A stretch of DNA of 64,000 nucleotides from Leuconostoc holzapfelii (GCF_012396485.1 NZ_JAAXPO010000005.1:62001-126000), one strand, 5' to 3'; shown: positions 1 to 7,315, counted from the first letter of the stretch. Numbers and translations are program-made. Notes: a model not told the origin generated them from the sequence alone.

Positions 1-243
1 ATTATTCCGGTGGTCCAACGTGTCATTACTGTCACGCCGAAGAATAAGTCCCGAGCGTTATCAGCTGAAGCGTTAGCTGCCACGATTATTACCTCTTATC
101 CTAAGGTTGAAGTCGAAATTGCCAGCGATGCCTCTGCTGCAATTTCACTGGCAATGCGTGTCCGAGAATCTTCACAGGCACTCATTGTTGTCACCGGCTC
201 TTTTTATACGTTAGGCGCCTTGCAAAAAGATGACCGGATTTAG
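1..243 (+). CDS. folC: Folylpolyglutamate synthase FolC, C-terminal fragment cut by the window edge
   Basis: The frame is open from base 1 to the TAG at 241-243, so this is the last 80 codons of a gene that begins upstream. The fragment ends in a TGSFYTLG motif and carries VITVTPKN near its start. The complete FolC at 55.7-57.0 kb ends the same way, with VITVTPNN and AGSFYTLN. The similarity to that copy identifies this as the C-terminal domain of a second FolC/FPGS-type ligase, which adds glutamate to folates in the cytoplasm. The catalytic ATP-binding part is outside the window, so activity cannot be judged. Gene identity is fairly sure from the tail; which of the two paralogues is the main folylpolyglutamate synthase is unknown. 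Confidence 0.8.
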   Translation: MIPVVQRVITVTPKNKSRALSAEALAATIITSYPKVEVEIASDASAAISLAMRVRESSQALIVVTGSFYTLGALQKDDRI

Positions 244-260
244 TGTAAAATGTCACGTTT

Positions 261-289
261 TTGAGATTATGGTTCAAATATGGTATGAT
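261..289 (+). promoter_or_regulatory. Promoter of the dihydrouridine synthase gene
   Basis: TTGAGA at 261-266 and TATGAT at 284-289 are separated by 17 bp, and TGG precedes the -10 box (extended -10). It lies in the gap after folC and 38 nt before the ATG at 328, which has the ribosome site AAGGAGAAAG at about 313-322. Confidence 0.65.
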
Positions 290-327
290 ATGATACGTTG
301 ACTTACATTAAATAAGGAGAAAGATTC

Positions 328-1452
328 ATGACGCAAGCGTCTCCTCAAAATCTTTTCTGGGATGACGTCGTGGCTAACGCACAAAAAGGCCATGACACAA
401 CCGAAAAGCAACCGTTTTTCAGTTTAGCACCAATGGAAGCTGTAACGGATACAATTTTCCGTCGGGTGGTTGAACAAGCTGGCGCCCCTGATGTTTATTT
501 TACCGAATTTACTAACGCCAGTTCGATGGTGCATCCCAAGGCAAAGTTCTCCGTGCAGGGCCGTTTGGCTGTTGCCGAACATGAAACCCAACCGGTAGCT
601 CAAATTTGGGGTTCACGCCCTGAAGATATTGCCGGTGCGGCAAAACTTTTGCCAGCAATGGGCTATCGGGCCGTCGATTTAAACATGGGGTGCCCGGACC
701 CGACGGTGATTAAAAATGGTGCGGGATCTGATTTGATACGTCACCAAGAATTAGCGCAACAACTGGTGGCTGCAGCTAAAGAATCTGGCTTGCCCGTCTC
801 CGTGAAGACGCGATTGGGTTTCTATGATCCGTTGGAATTCCGTGAGTGGTTGCCAATTATTTTGCGCCAAGATGTGGCGGTGTTGACGATTCATTTGCGC
901 TCACGCAAAGAAATGTCAAAGGCCCCAGCGCATTTTGAGTTAATCGACGACATTGTGGCCATGCGGGACGCTATCGCGCCAAACACATTGTTACAAATCA
1001 ATGGCGATATCAAATCTCGCGCCGAGGGTGAAGCATTAGCCAAAGCACATCCAGGGGTTGACGGGATTATGATTGGGCGTGGTATTTTTGAAAATCCCTA
1101 TGCTTTTGAAACAAGCCCGCGTCAACATACTTTGGAAGAATCTATCGCCTTGTTGAAATTACAGTTGGATTTGTTTGATGAAGTGAATGCAACAGTGACA
1201 CCAAAGCATTTTGAAGCGTTAAAGCGTTACTTTAAAATTTATTTGCGTGGCTTTGCGCATGCCTCTGACTTGCGCCAAATGCTGATGGCAACCCACGCTA
1301 CCCAAGAAGTACGCGAAATCTTGGATCGTGAACTAGCACGTGTTTATGCGGCTGTTGCCGCGGATCAACATATTTATCGTGATAATGCTGCCGCAAGTGC
1401 GGAAATGGCCGCTGCCAACGCCGCTAAAATAGCGCGTGAAGCGGCGAAGTAA
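328..1452 (+). CDS. tRNA-dihydrouridine synthase (Dus family)
   Basis: This is an FMN enzyme that reduces uridines in tRNA D-loops to dihydrouridine using NADPH. The 374-residue protein shows the Dus TIM-barrel signatures: LAPMEAVTD at residues 33-41, the active-site DLNMGCPDP with Cys122, the phosphate/RNA-contacting SVKTRLGF at 158-165, a HLRSR segment near 189-193 and the FMN-phosphate loop MIGRGIFENPY near 248-258. The C-terminal helical tail ends in an Ala-rich stretch. It is somewhat longer than typical DusB (~330 residues). The start follows a good AAGGAGA site and it has its own promoter. Which U position it modifies cannot be told from the sequence. Confidence 0.9.
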   Translation: MTQASPQNLFWDDVVANAQKGHDTTEKQPFFSLAPMEAVTDTIFRRVVEQAGAPDVYFTEFTNASSMVHPKAKFSVQGRLAVAEHETQPVAQIWGSRPEDIAGAAKLLPAMGYRAVDLNMGCPDPTVIKNGAGSDLIRHQELAQQLVAAAKESGLPVSVKTRLGFYDPLEFREWLPIILRQDVAVLTIHLRSRKEMSKAPAHFELIDDIVAMRDAIAPNTLLQINGDIKSRAEGEALAKAHPGVDGIMIGRGIFENPYAFETSPRQHTLEESIALLKLQLDLFDEVNATVTPKHFEALKRYFKIYLRGFAHASDLRQMLMATHATQEVREILDRELARVYAAVAADQHIYRDNAAASAEMAAANAAKIAREAAK

Positions 1453-1504
1453 AAAGAGAATAGTGAATTGGTTGAGGACATACTCAAGGCGAACGTTTGT
1501 GGGG

Positions 1505-1539
1505 GAGCAGCGTTAAACTTTGATGTGTGCTCTTTTTTT
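1505..1539 (+). terminator. Weak intrinsic terminator after the dihydrouridine synthase
   Basis: A 5-bp stem (GAGCA 1505-1509 with TGCTC 1528-1532) is followed by seven T residues. The stem is short and the loop long, so efficiency is doubtful. Confidence 0.4.
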
Positions 1540-1577
1540 GTCGCTAAAAACAGCTAAAATAGCTGAGAAAGGATGTA

Positions 1578-2744
1578 TTGTCATCACAATACAACATCAC
1601 TAATATGGTAATTTATTTAGATTTATTTTTAATTTTAATCGCAACAATTGGGTTGGGGCTCGGGGCGCAGCGCATTGGGTTGCCCGTGGTTGTCGGGCAA
1701 TTACTGGCAGGCGTGCTGCTGGGGCCGAGCTTGTTAAATATTGTCCAGATTTCTCATAGTATTGATCTCATGGCAGAAATTGGGGTCATGATTTTGATGT
1801 TTATCGTGGGGTTGGAAACCGATATTAATCAACTCAAAGCTAACATCAAGCCGTCGCTTGTGGTGGCCTTTCTAGGGGCCGTTTGTCCGATGGTCGGGTT
1901 TTATTTTCTCGCCCAGGCCTACCATTTTAGTCCAGAACAGGCCTTATTTTGGGGCGTCGTCTTTGCGGCCACATCGGTATCAATTACGGCAGAAGTCCTC
2001 AATGAATATCACCAATTAAAAACGACTGCTGGGGCAACGATATTGGGCGCGGCTGTGGCAGACGATATCTTGGCGGTCGTCAGTTTAACCGGATTTATTG
2101 CTGTATTTGGCGAGGTGTCTGGTCACCAACAACCATTGTGGTTGCAAGGTGTCCTTGCGATTGGTTTCTTTATTGGGCTGTATTTGGTCAGTCGTTTTAT
2201 TTTACCAACATTTGTCCGGGTAGCTACGGCGATGCCTTTACCCGCAATGCCGGGTTTGGTGGGTATGTTGCTGGCACTTGGTGCTGGGACAGCCGCAGAA
2301 TTTGCTGGTATTTCAGCGGTTGTGGGGTCATTTTTTGTCGGGGTGGCTATCGCAAGTTTGCCTCAAGCGCACAAAATGCGATCTGAAACTGTCGCGATTG
2401 GTTATGGCATTTTTATTCCCATTTTTTTTGCAAGCATTGGTTTAAAAATTTCTTTTGCCGGTTTGGCAGATAAATGGGGCTTTTTGCTTGTCATGACTCT
2501 AGCCGCCATTATGACCAAGTGGGTGGGGTCAGGTCTAGGCGCTAAGCTCGCAGGTTTGAACAATTCAGCGGCCAATGTGATTGGCTTAGGAATGGTTTCT
2601 CGTGGTGAAATGGCGTTGATCGTGGCCAATATTGGTTTAGAAGCGCATGTAATTAATCGGGGAATTTATTCTGATTTAGCCATCATTATTCTGGCATCCA
2701 CAATTTTTGCACCGATTGCTTTGAGAAAAGTCCTTGTAAAATAG
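1578..2744 (+). CDS. Cation:proton antiporter (CPA2 / KefB-NapA family)
   Basis: This is an integral membrane exchanger, probably moving Na+ or K+ against H+. The 388-residue protein is almost wholly hydrophobic with about 12 membrane segments. It opens with a GLGLGAQRIGLPVVVG segment and has the LAGVLLGP motif, typical of the Na_H_Exchanger domain of CPA2 proteins. The central AAVADDILA segment (about residues 157-165) carries the two adjacent Asp residues of electrogenic CPA2 antiporters. No TrkA-N or NADP domain follows, so it is of the short NapA type rather than full KefB/C. I chose the TTG start at 1578 because GAAAGGA lies 5 nt before it; an ATG at 1605 is an alternative. It is monocistronic with its own terminator. 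Ion specificity is unknown. Confidence 0.85.
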   Translation: MSSQYNITNMVIYLDLFLILIATIGLGLGAQRIGLPVVVGQLLAGVLLGPSLLNIVQISHSIDLMAEIGVMILMFIVGLETDINQLKANIKPSLVVAFLGAVCPMVGFYFLAQAYHFSPEQALFWGVVFAATSVSITAEVLNEYHQLKTTAGATILGAAVADDILAVVSLTGFIAVFGEVSGHQQPLWLQGVLAIGFFIGLYLVSRFILPTFVRVATAMPLPAMPGLVGMLLALGAGTAAEFAGISAVVGSFFVGVAIASLPQAHKMRSETVAIGYGIFIPIFFASIGLKISFAGLADKWGFLLVMTLAAIMTKWVGSGLGAKLAGLNNSAANVIGLGMVSRGEMALIVANIGLEAHVINRGIYSDLAIIILASTIFAPIALRKVLVK

Positions 2745-2754
2745 TTAAAAAGCG

Positions 2755-2784
2755 GTTGTTCCTGTTAAGGGGGCAACTTTTTTT
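2755..2784 (+). terminator. Intrinsic terminator of the antiporter gene
   Basis: An 8-bp stem (GTTGTTCC 2755-2762 with GGGGCAAC 2770-2777, two G-U pairs) is followed by seven T residues at 2778-2784. The T-run runs directly into the -10 box of murE. Confidence 0.75.
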
Positions 2785-2785
2785 G

Positions 2786-2791
2786 TATAAT
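2786..2791 (+). promoter_or_regulatory. murE -10 box placed for a leaderless transcript
   Basis: A perfect TATAAT sits 6 nt before the ATG at 2798, so transcription should start at or within a base of the A of the start codon. There is no ribosome site upstream of this ATG. A -35 element is not obvious. Confidence 0.55.
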
Positions 2792-2797
2792 AAAAAT

Positions 2798-4285
2798 ATG
2801 AAACTCACAAGTAAAACAATCGAACAATTACTCACAGCACATCATTTGTTAGTTGCGCAACCGACAGGCGACCAAACATTTGATTTTTTACATTATGATA
2901 CCCGACAAGTTAAAGAAAATACGCTTTTTGTCGTCAAAGGGGCGTTCCGTGTGGCCTATTTGGACAAAGTGACTGGGGTGACGGGGCTAATCACCGCTGA
3001 AAAACTCCCGGTTGATCTCCCACAATGGCAAGTGACTGACGTGCAAAAAGCCTTGTCAGTGTTATCCATGGCATTTTTCGATTACCCGCAAAATGACCTC
3101 TGGATTGGTGCATTCACCGGCACCAAGGGCAAGACAACGGCCGCCTATATGGCTTTTGAAATTTTGCAACATATGACCAAACAGCATACGGCACTGTTTT
3201 CAACCGTTGATCGCATTACTGGATCAAAGCCAACAGATAAGAAAAAGTCTGATTTAACAACACCAGAATCGTATGAACTCTTCAAAGACATGCGGCAAGC
3301 TGTGGACAATGGCATGACACATTTGGTCATGGAAGTGAGTTCGCAGGCTTATTTGAAGCAACGGGTTTATGGTCTGAATTTTCAAGTCGGTGGTTTTTTA
3401 AATATTTCTCCCGACCATATCGGTCCCAACGAACACCCGACGTTTGAGGATTATTTGGCGCATAAAATGATGTTGTTTGACCATGCTGAACAAGTCATTG
3501 TCAATGCTGAATCCGCACATCTTCCCGAAGTCATAGCACATGCCCAACAAGGACATCAAAAAGTCTATACCTATAGCAAAACAGGGCAAGGTGGGGAGTA
3601 TACCTACGATTCACTAGAAAGTGCCATCCATGAAAGCCGATTGACTGTCGCGCCCTGTGACTTGCCAGAAATTGCCGGCACGTATCGCCTGAATTTACCC
3701 GGTGATTTTAATGAATCAAACGCGTTGGCTGCTTTGGTGATGACTGCCTTAGCTGGCGCAAAGCACGCTGATATGGTCGCCGGCCTAGATACAGTGTTTA
3801 TCCCAGGTCGGATGTTGAGCCTGCCGATTCCAGGACATGGGGTCGCGTTTGTGGATTATGCACATAATTATGCCTCGATGCGAGCGCTGTTGCAGTTTGC
3901 ACAGCGTCAATATCCTGATGGTCAAGTCATCGTGGTTGTTGGCTCACCAGGGAACAAAGGGGTGTCCCGCCGGGCTGACTTCGGTCGTGTGATTTCCGAA
4001 TTTGCCGATACGGTGTTTCTCACCGCCGATGACCCGCAATATGAGTCACCGTTAGCCATTGCAAAAGAAATTGCGGCACACATTACGAACCCACAAGTGA
4101 CTGTCAAATTTGAAATGGATCGTATTCAAGCAATCCAGCAAGCGATTGCCCTAGCCAAACCGCACGATATTGTGATTGTTGCCGGTAAAGGGGAAGATCC
4201 GTATCAGAAGATTAATGGCGTTGATGAACCTTATGTAGGTGATTATGCCGTTGTCCAAAATGTTTCCAAGAAAAATAATCGTTAA
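2798..4285 (+). CDS. murE: UDP-N-acetylmuramoyl-tripeptide synthetase MurE, probably L-lysine type
   Basis: This cytoplasmic ATP-dependent ligase adds the third amino acid of the peptidoglycan stem peptide to UDP-MurNAc-L-Ala-D-Glu. The 495-residue protein has the Mur ligase P-loop GTKGKTT at residues 108-114, a central domain with the carbamylation-type Lys in AHKMMLF (about Lys223), and the C-terminal substrate motif DDPQ at 411-414. meso-DAP enzymes carry DNPR there, so DDPQ argues for L-lysine. The ATG at 2798 is chosen over an upstream TTG at 2756, which would translate the antiporter's terminator hairpin. The gene is preceded only by a -10 box, implying a leaderless mRNA. It ends in its own terminator and stands alone, away from any division cluster. 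Confidence 0.92.
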   Translation: MKLTSKTIEQLLTAHHLLVAQPTGDQTFDFLHYDTRQVKENTLFVVKGAFRVAYLDKVTGVTGLITAEKLPVDLPQWQVTDVQKALSVLSMAFFDYPQNDLWIGAFTGTKGKTTAAYMAFEILQHMTKQHTALFSTVDRITGSKPTDKKKSDLTTPESYELFKDMRQAVDNGMTHLVMEVSSQAYLKQRVYGLNFQVGGFLNISPDHIGPNEHPTFEDYLAHKMMLFDHAEQVIVNAESAHLPEVIAHAQQGHQKVYTYSKTGQGGEYTYDSLESAIHESRLTVAPCDLPEIAGTYRLNLPGDFNESNALAALVMTALAGAKHADMVAGLDTVFIPGRMLSLPIPGHGVAFVDYAHNYASMRALLQFAQRQYPDGQVIVVVGSPGNKGVSRRADFGRVISEFADTVFLTADDPQYESPLAIAKEIAAHITNPQVTVKFEMDRIQAIQQAIALAKPHDIVIVAGKGEDPYQKINGVDEPYVGDYAVVQNVSKKNNR

Positions 4286-4310
4286 AGCACCCGTGAAAGG
4301 GTGCTTTTTT
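4286..4310 (+). terminator. Intrinsic terminator of murE
   Basis: A perfect 7-bp stem AGCACCC/GGGTGCT with a 6-nt loop is followed by a T-run. Flanking A and T residues extend the stem. Confidence 0.9.
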
Positions 4311-4352
4311 GCCATATTGGCGCTAAAAATAGGTTTTTTTCGGTAAAAGTGA

Positions 4353-4358
4353 TATCAT
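4353..4358 (+). promoter_or_regulatory. Extended -10 box for a leaderless ribbon-helix-helix gene
   Basis: TATCAT is preceded by TGA (the extended -10 pattern TGn) and ends 6 nt before the ATG at 4365. No ribosome site lies between them. The spacing matches that at murE and at the recombinase gene at 45.4 kb. Confidence 0.5.
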
Positions 4359-4364
4359 TAGTAT

Positions 4365-4724
4365 ATGAAGAAGAATGATGAAGAAAAAACTCATAAATCA
4401 GGACATATTCCACTCCGTATTTCGCCTGAATTGCATGATAAGCTCGCAGAACAGGCAAAACAGGCGGGTCGATCGTTAAATAATTATTTGACGCAGTTAT
4501 TAGAATCTGGGATTGCACCAGTTACTTTTGAAGAGCGTCAATTTGTCGGCCAGCGCATCGCTGGTGAAGATTTTGATTTGGTCAATCGTCTGGTAGACGT
4601 CTCTGGCATTTATTATCGTTATCTGATTGAAAATGCACCAACAGCGCGAACGGACCGACAGTATGTTATTTTAGCGGCAAATGGGAATATTCTCACACTT
4701 CGTGAGTTGCAACCGACGTCATAG
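4365..4724 (+). CDS. Ribbon-helix-helix DNA-binding protein of HicB/Arc type
   Basis: A 119-residue protein. Residues about 15-47 (IPLRIS, PELHDKLAEQAKQAG and RSLNNYLTQLL) form a beta strand and two helices as in the RHH domain found at the C-terminus of HicB antitoxins and in Arc/MetJ repressors. The C-terminal ~70 residues have no family I recognise. No HicA-like toxin gene is adjacent: the next gene, 20 nt on, encodes an SPFH protein. A stand-alone transcriptional regulator is therefore as likely as an orphan antitoxin. There is no ribosome site, and the -10 box spacing suggests a leaderless message. It is probably co-transcribed with the SPFH gene, since no terminator separates them. Confidence 0.65.
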   Translation: MKKNDEEKTHKSGHIPLRISPELHDKLAEQAKQAGRSLNNYLTQLLESGIAPVTFEERQFVGQRIAGEDFDLVNRLVDVSGIYYRYLIENAPTARTDRQYVILAANGNILTLRELQPTS

Positions 4725-4744
4725 TGCAAAAAAGGGGAGAAAGC

Positions 4745-5560
4745 ATGTTATTTTTTAAGATTGTGCCACAGAACAACGCGGGATTGGTTGAAACATTGGG
4801 CAAGTACCGCAACCGGAAAGAAGCGGGCCTCCATTTTTATGTGCCTTTTTTCCAGAAAATTAGAAAAGTTAGCCTTGCCATGCGGCCATTGCGCTTACCG
4901 GATTATTCTGTCATTACGGCCGATAATGCAGATATCAAAGCCAGTGTGACACTCAACTATCATGTCACAGATGCGGTCAAATATATGTACGAAAACACGG
5001 ATTCGGTCGAATCCATGGCGCAACTCGTGCGTGGTCACTTGCGAGATATTATTGGGCGTATGGAATTGAACGAGGCACTGGGGTCCACGACCAAAATTAA
5101 CGTCCAACTTGCCTCAGCAATCGGTGACTTAACTAATACTTATGGCATCAATGTTGATCGGATTAATATTGATGAACTCCGCCCATCTGTTTCGATTCAA
5201 GAAGCCATGGATAAACAATTAACTGCGGATCGTGAGCGAGTGGCCACCATTGCTAAAGCAGAAGGGGAAGCGCGTTCGATTGAGTTGACAACCAAAGCCA
5301 AAAACGATGCGTTAATGGCCACGGCAAAAGCAGAGGCCGACGCCACCAAAACACGTGCCGACGCCGAACGGTATCGCATCGATACTGTCCAAGCTGGCCT
5401 GTCGGGAGCAGATGACAAATACTTCCAGAACCAATCCATCAATGCCTTTTCTACATTGGCCAATTCGGCAACGAATTTGGTTGTGGTGGATAGCAAAGAG
5501 ATGACCGCACTGGGGCAACTACCAGTTGTTGGGAAACTGTTGGATAAAGGACTAAAATAA
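4745..5560 (+). CDS. SPFH / Band 7 (prohibitin-like) protein
   Basis: A 271-residue member of the stomatin-prohibitin-flotillin-HflK/C superfamily, scaffolds that form membrane-associated rings or microdomains. It begins with a short hydrophobic stretch (MLFFKIVPQNNAGL) rather than a full transmembrane helix. The SPFH domain follows (GLHFYVPF, then VSLAMRPLRLPDYSVITADNAD). From about residue 150 there is a charged Ala/Glu/Lys-rich coiled coil (AKAEGEAR, AKAEADATKTRADAER), and then a C-terminal segment ending VVGKLLDKGLK. The ATG at 4745 follows GGGGAGAAAGC; a GTG at 4724 would also be in frame but has no ribosome site. It sits 20 nt after the RHH gene, suggesting an operon. The cellular client is unknown. 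Confidence 0.85.
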   Translation: MLFFKIVPQNNAGLVETLGKYRNRKEAGLHFYVPFFQKIRKVSLAMRPLRLPDYSVITADNADIKASVTLNYHVTDAVKYMYENTDSVESMAQLVRGHLRDIIGRMELNEALGSTTKINVQLASAIGDLTNTYGINVDRINIDELRPSVSIQEAMDKQLTADRERVATIAKAEGEARSIELTTKAKNDALMATAKAEADATKTRADAERYRIDTVQAGLSGADDKYFQNQSINAFSTLANSATNLVVVDSKEMTALGQLPVVGKLLDKGLK

Positions 5561-5582
5561 GCGCTGCGCTGCGGCGCTTTTT
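5559..5582 (+). terminator. Intrinsic terminator after the SPFH gene
   Basis: A 6-bp stem AAGCGC/GCGCTT with a 9-nt GC-rich loop ends in five T residues. The 5' arm overlaps the stop codon. Confidence 0.7.
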
Positions 5583-5706
5583 GTGTGAGACCAGCAGCGG
5601 TTGACAGAATATGTTACAATTTTTTCAGTGAATAGCTGACCTCGTGCGGTACAGTTTCATAAGAATTGAAAGCATGCACACGCTTCGTTGTGTTTGGTAA
5701 GAAAAA

Positions 5707-6900
5707 ATGTTTAATGAAAAAAATGTGCTGGTTGTCGTGACTGGGAGCGTGGCAGCCTATAAGGCGGCCAGTTTTGTGCGCTTGTTAGTTAAAGACGGCG
5801 CTAACGTCCGGGTGGCGATGACGCAATCCGCGCAAGAATTTATTACCAGTAAGACCTTGGCGATATTATCAGGGCATGATGTTTTGACTGACCTTTTTGC
5901 GGGGCATACGACCGAAGTAGTTCACATTGATTGGGCTAAATGGGCGGCGTTTATCTTCGTCGTGCCAGCAACTGCCAATATGATTGGTAAATTGGCCAAT
6001 GGTATCGCAGATGATGCGCCAACAGCCACCATAATGGCTTCAGCAGCCCAAAAAATTATCGCGCCAGCAATGAATGATGTCATGTTAGCCAATCCAGCAG
6101 TCACGCGAAATCTGGCAACGCTGACGTCAGATGGTTGGCTGGTGATAGCGCCGGCCGAGGGTTTTTTGGCTGAGGGGTATGCTGCAAAGGGACGTCTACC
6201 AGAGCCAGAGGCAATTTTATCAGAAGCAGCCATACGCCTACGCGCTAAAACGGGTCAGTTACATGGCAAAAAAGTGGTGATTACAGCTGGTGGGACGCGT
6301 GAAGCGCTGGATCCAGTGCGTTATTTGACGAATAGGTCGAGTGGTAAGATGGGCTATGCATTAGCGCAAGCCGCCGCCGAAAATGGGGCCGAAGTCACGT
6401 TAATTACGACAACTGACCGCCCGACTGATTATGGGGTGACGAAAATATTCGTGGCGTCAACACAGGACATGTATGATGCTGTCATGGCTGCATTTCCAAC
6501 AGCTGATATATTTATTGGTGCCGCCGCCGTGTCAGATTTTAAACCTGCCATGTTGGCCCAGGATAAAATTAAAAAGCAGGGGGATGGTGGCGTGACGTTG
6601 CATTTAGTCCAAAATCCCGATATTTTAAAGACCGTTGGCCATCAAAAAGCCCCGCATCAGCTGGTCGTTGGTTTTGCCGCTGAAACAAAAGAAGTCATTG
6701 CCTATGGGCAAGATAAGTTAAAGAAGAAACAAGCAGATATGTTGATTGCCAATGATGTCAGCTCGCCAAGTATTGGGTTTTCCTCCGATGATAATGTGAT
6801 TACCATCTTAACGTCAGACCAGCCAGCTGAAACTTTGCCGCAAGCAGATAAATTAACTTTGGCTCGCGAGATTATGCAACGGATTAGCACATTGAAGTAA
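5707..6900 (+). CDS. coaBC: Bifunctional phosphopantothenoylcysteine decarboxylase / phosphopantothenate-cysteine ligase
   Basis: It makes 4'-phosphopantetheine for coenzyme A: the C-terminal CoaB half joins Cys to phosphopantothenate with CTP, and the N-terminal FMN-dependent CoaC half decarboxylates the product. In 397 residues I see the flavodoxin-like start TGSVAAYKA (12-20), catalytic-type His73 in VHID, and PAMN with Asn123. The CoaB signatures are ITAGGTREALDPVR (about 192-205), LTNRSSGKMG (Asn209) and GAAAVSDFKP with DKIKK. The flap that usually reads LACG reads LAEG here (Glu156), so the cysteine normally needed for decarboxylation is replaced; the remainder of the flap (GRLPEP) is intact. 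The ribosome site before ATG 5707 is weak. Length is normal for a fused CoaBC. Confidence 0.9.
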   Translation: MFNEKNVLVVVTGSVAAYKAASFVRLLVKDGANVRVAMTQSAQEFITSKTLAILSGHDVLTDLFAGHTTEVVHIDWAKWAAFIFVVPATANMIGKLANGIADDAPTATIMASAAQKIIAPAMNDVMLANPAVTRNLATLTSDGWLVIAPAEGFLAEGYAAKGRLPEPEAILSEAAIRLRAKTGQLHGKKVVITAGGTREALDPVRYLTNRSSGKMGYALAQAAAENGAEVTLITTTDRPTDYGVTKIFVASTQDMYDAVMAAFPTADIFIGAAAVSDFKPAMLAQDKIKKQGDGGVTLHLVQNPDILKTVGHQKAPHQLVVGFAAETKEVIAYGQDKLKKKQADMLIANDVSSPSIGFSSDDNVITILTSDQPAETLPQADKLTLAREIMQRISTLK

Positions 6901-6920
6901 TGGCGTTTTTGTGTTAGAAT
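6892..6920 (+). promoter_or_regulatory. Promoter of the DUF2187-like gene
   Basis: TTGAAG (6892-6897) and TAGAAT (6915-6920) are 17 bp apart, with an extended -10 TGT before the second box. The -35 overlaps the end of coaBC. The predicted start near 6927 gives a ~115-nt leader. Confidence 0.6.
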
Positions 6921-6926
6921 ATGGTG

Positions 6927-7041
6927 TTACACATCGATTACAGGAGGAAAATGTGACTGGGATGTTGCCACAAAGCACGTCCCGACAATTGTGATGTTGG
7001 TCTCGTTATGAGCCACATCCAGACGTCACATGCTGACAAAC
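6927..7041 (+). ncRNA. Structured 5' leader of unknown class before the DUF2187-like gene
   Basis: A long closing stem pairs AUGUGAC (6951-6957) with GUCACAU (7025-7031) perfectly and continues as CUGG-GAUGU against ACAUC-CAG. Inside are at least one 6-bp hairpin (CCGACA/UGUUGG) and a small CUC/GAG hairpin, giving a branched fold. A strong ribosome site AGGAGG at 6942-6947 lies just outside the 5' arm, whereas the gene's ATG (7042) lies 10 nt outside the 3' arm. Folding would therefore bring the two together. ACACAU at about 6931-6936 could pair with the same 5' arm instead. The pairings are seen in the sequence; function is inferred, and I do not recognise the class. Confidence 0.5.
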
Positions 7042-7311
7042 ATGGCAGACGAAGAAGAAAACAAGGCCTCTAAGTATCATATTGGCGACATTTTGCTCGC
7101 ACCAGCGTATGGTAACTTGGAAAAGCCATTCACTGGACAAGTTGAAAAAGTTTATGAAAATTCATTGTTAGTTGAGATCACGGAAAACGATCCAGCTGAC
7201 CAACCCACTGTTAATGAAATGAATCATCGTGCAGTGGTCCGAATGGATGAAATTGAAGTGATTAAGCACGCCCCAGTCCCAAAAACACCTGAGGCAGACA
7301 TTGAAGAATAA
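7042..7311 (+). CDS. Small DUF2187-like (YkvS/KOW-type) protein
   Basis: An 89-residue acidic protein. The core (YHIGDILLAP, then FTGQVEKVYENSLLVEITE) resembles the DUF2187 family, small SH3-like beta-barrel proteins with a KOW-type pattern found in Firmicutes and of unknown role. It ends in a Glu-rich tail. The ATG at 7042 gives the MADEEE start; an ATG at 7030 is in frame but lies inside the leader stem. The only good ribosome site, AGGAGG, is 95 nt upstream and separated by a structured leader. The gene lies between coaBC and the argS T-box and has its own promoter. The family match is moderate. Confidence 0.6.
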   Translation: MADEEENKASKYHIGDILLAPAYGNLEKPFTGQVEKVYENSLLVEITENDPADQPTVNEMNHRAVVRMDEIEVIKHAPVPKTPEADIEE

Positions 7312-7315
7312 AGAT

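Noticed and set aside
1551-1565. CAGCTA-AAA-TAGCTG palindrome before the antiporter start
   Set aside because: Short and AT-rich with no paired promoter boxes at proper spacing; not enough to call an operator.
2756-2797. TTG-initiated N-terminal extension of MurE
   Set aside because: It would translate the antiporter's terminator hairpin and T-run, and MurE alignments begin at the ATG at 2798.
4365-5560. Toxin-antitoxin operon with the HicB-like protein
   Set aside because: The partner gene encodes an SPFH scaffold, not a HicA-type toxin, and no other short toxin-like frame is adjacent.
6951-6994. Start codon after AGGAGG, and an overlapping 13-codon GTG frame
   Set aside because: The ATG is followed immediately by TGA, and the GTG frame encodes only MTGMLPQSTSRQL-like residues with no sign of conservation; too short to call a gene.
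6951-7031. An 81-nt stretch closed by a perfect 7-bp stem, as in a tRNA
   Set aside because: The 3' half has no TTCRANY T-loop and no CCA, and the inner hairpins do not match D and anticodon arms. It is described as a structured leader instead.
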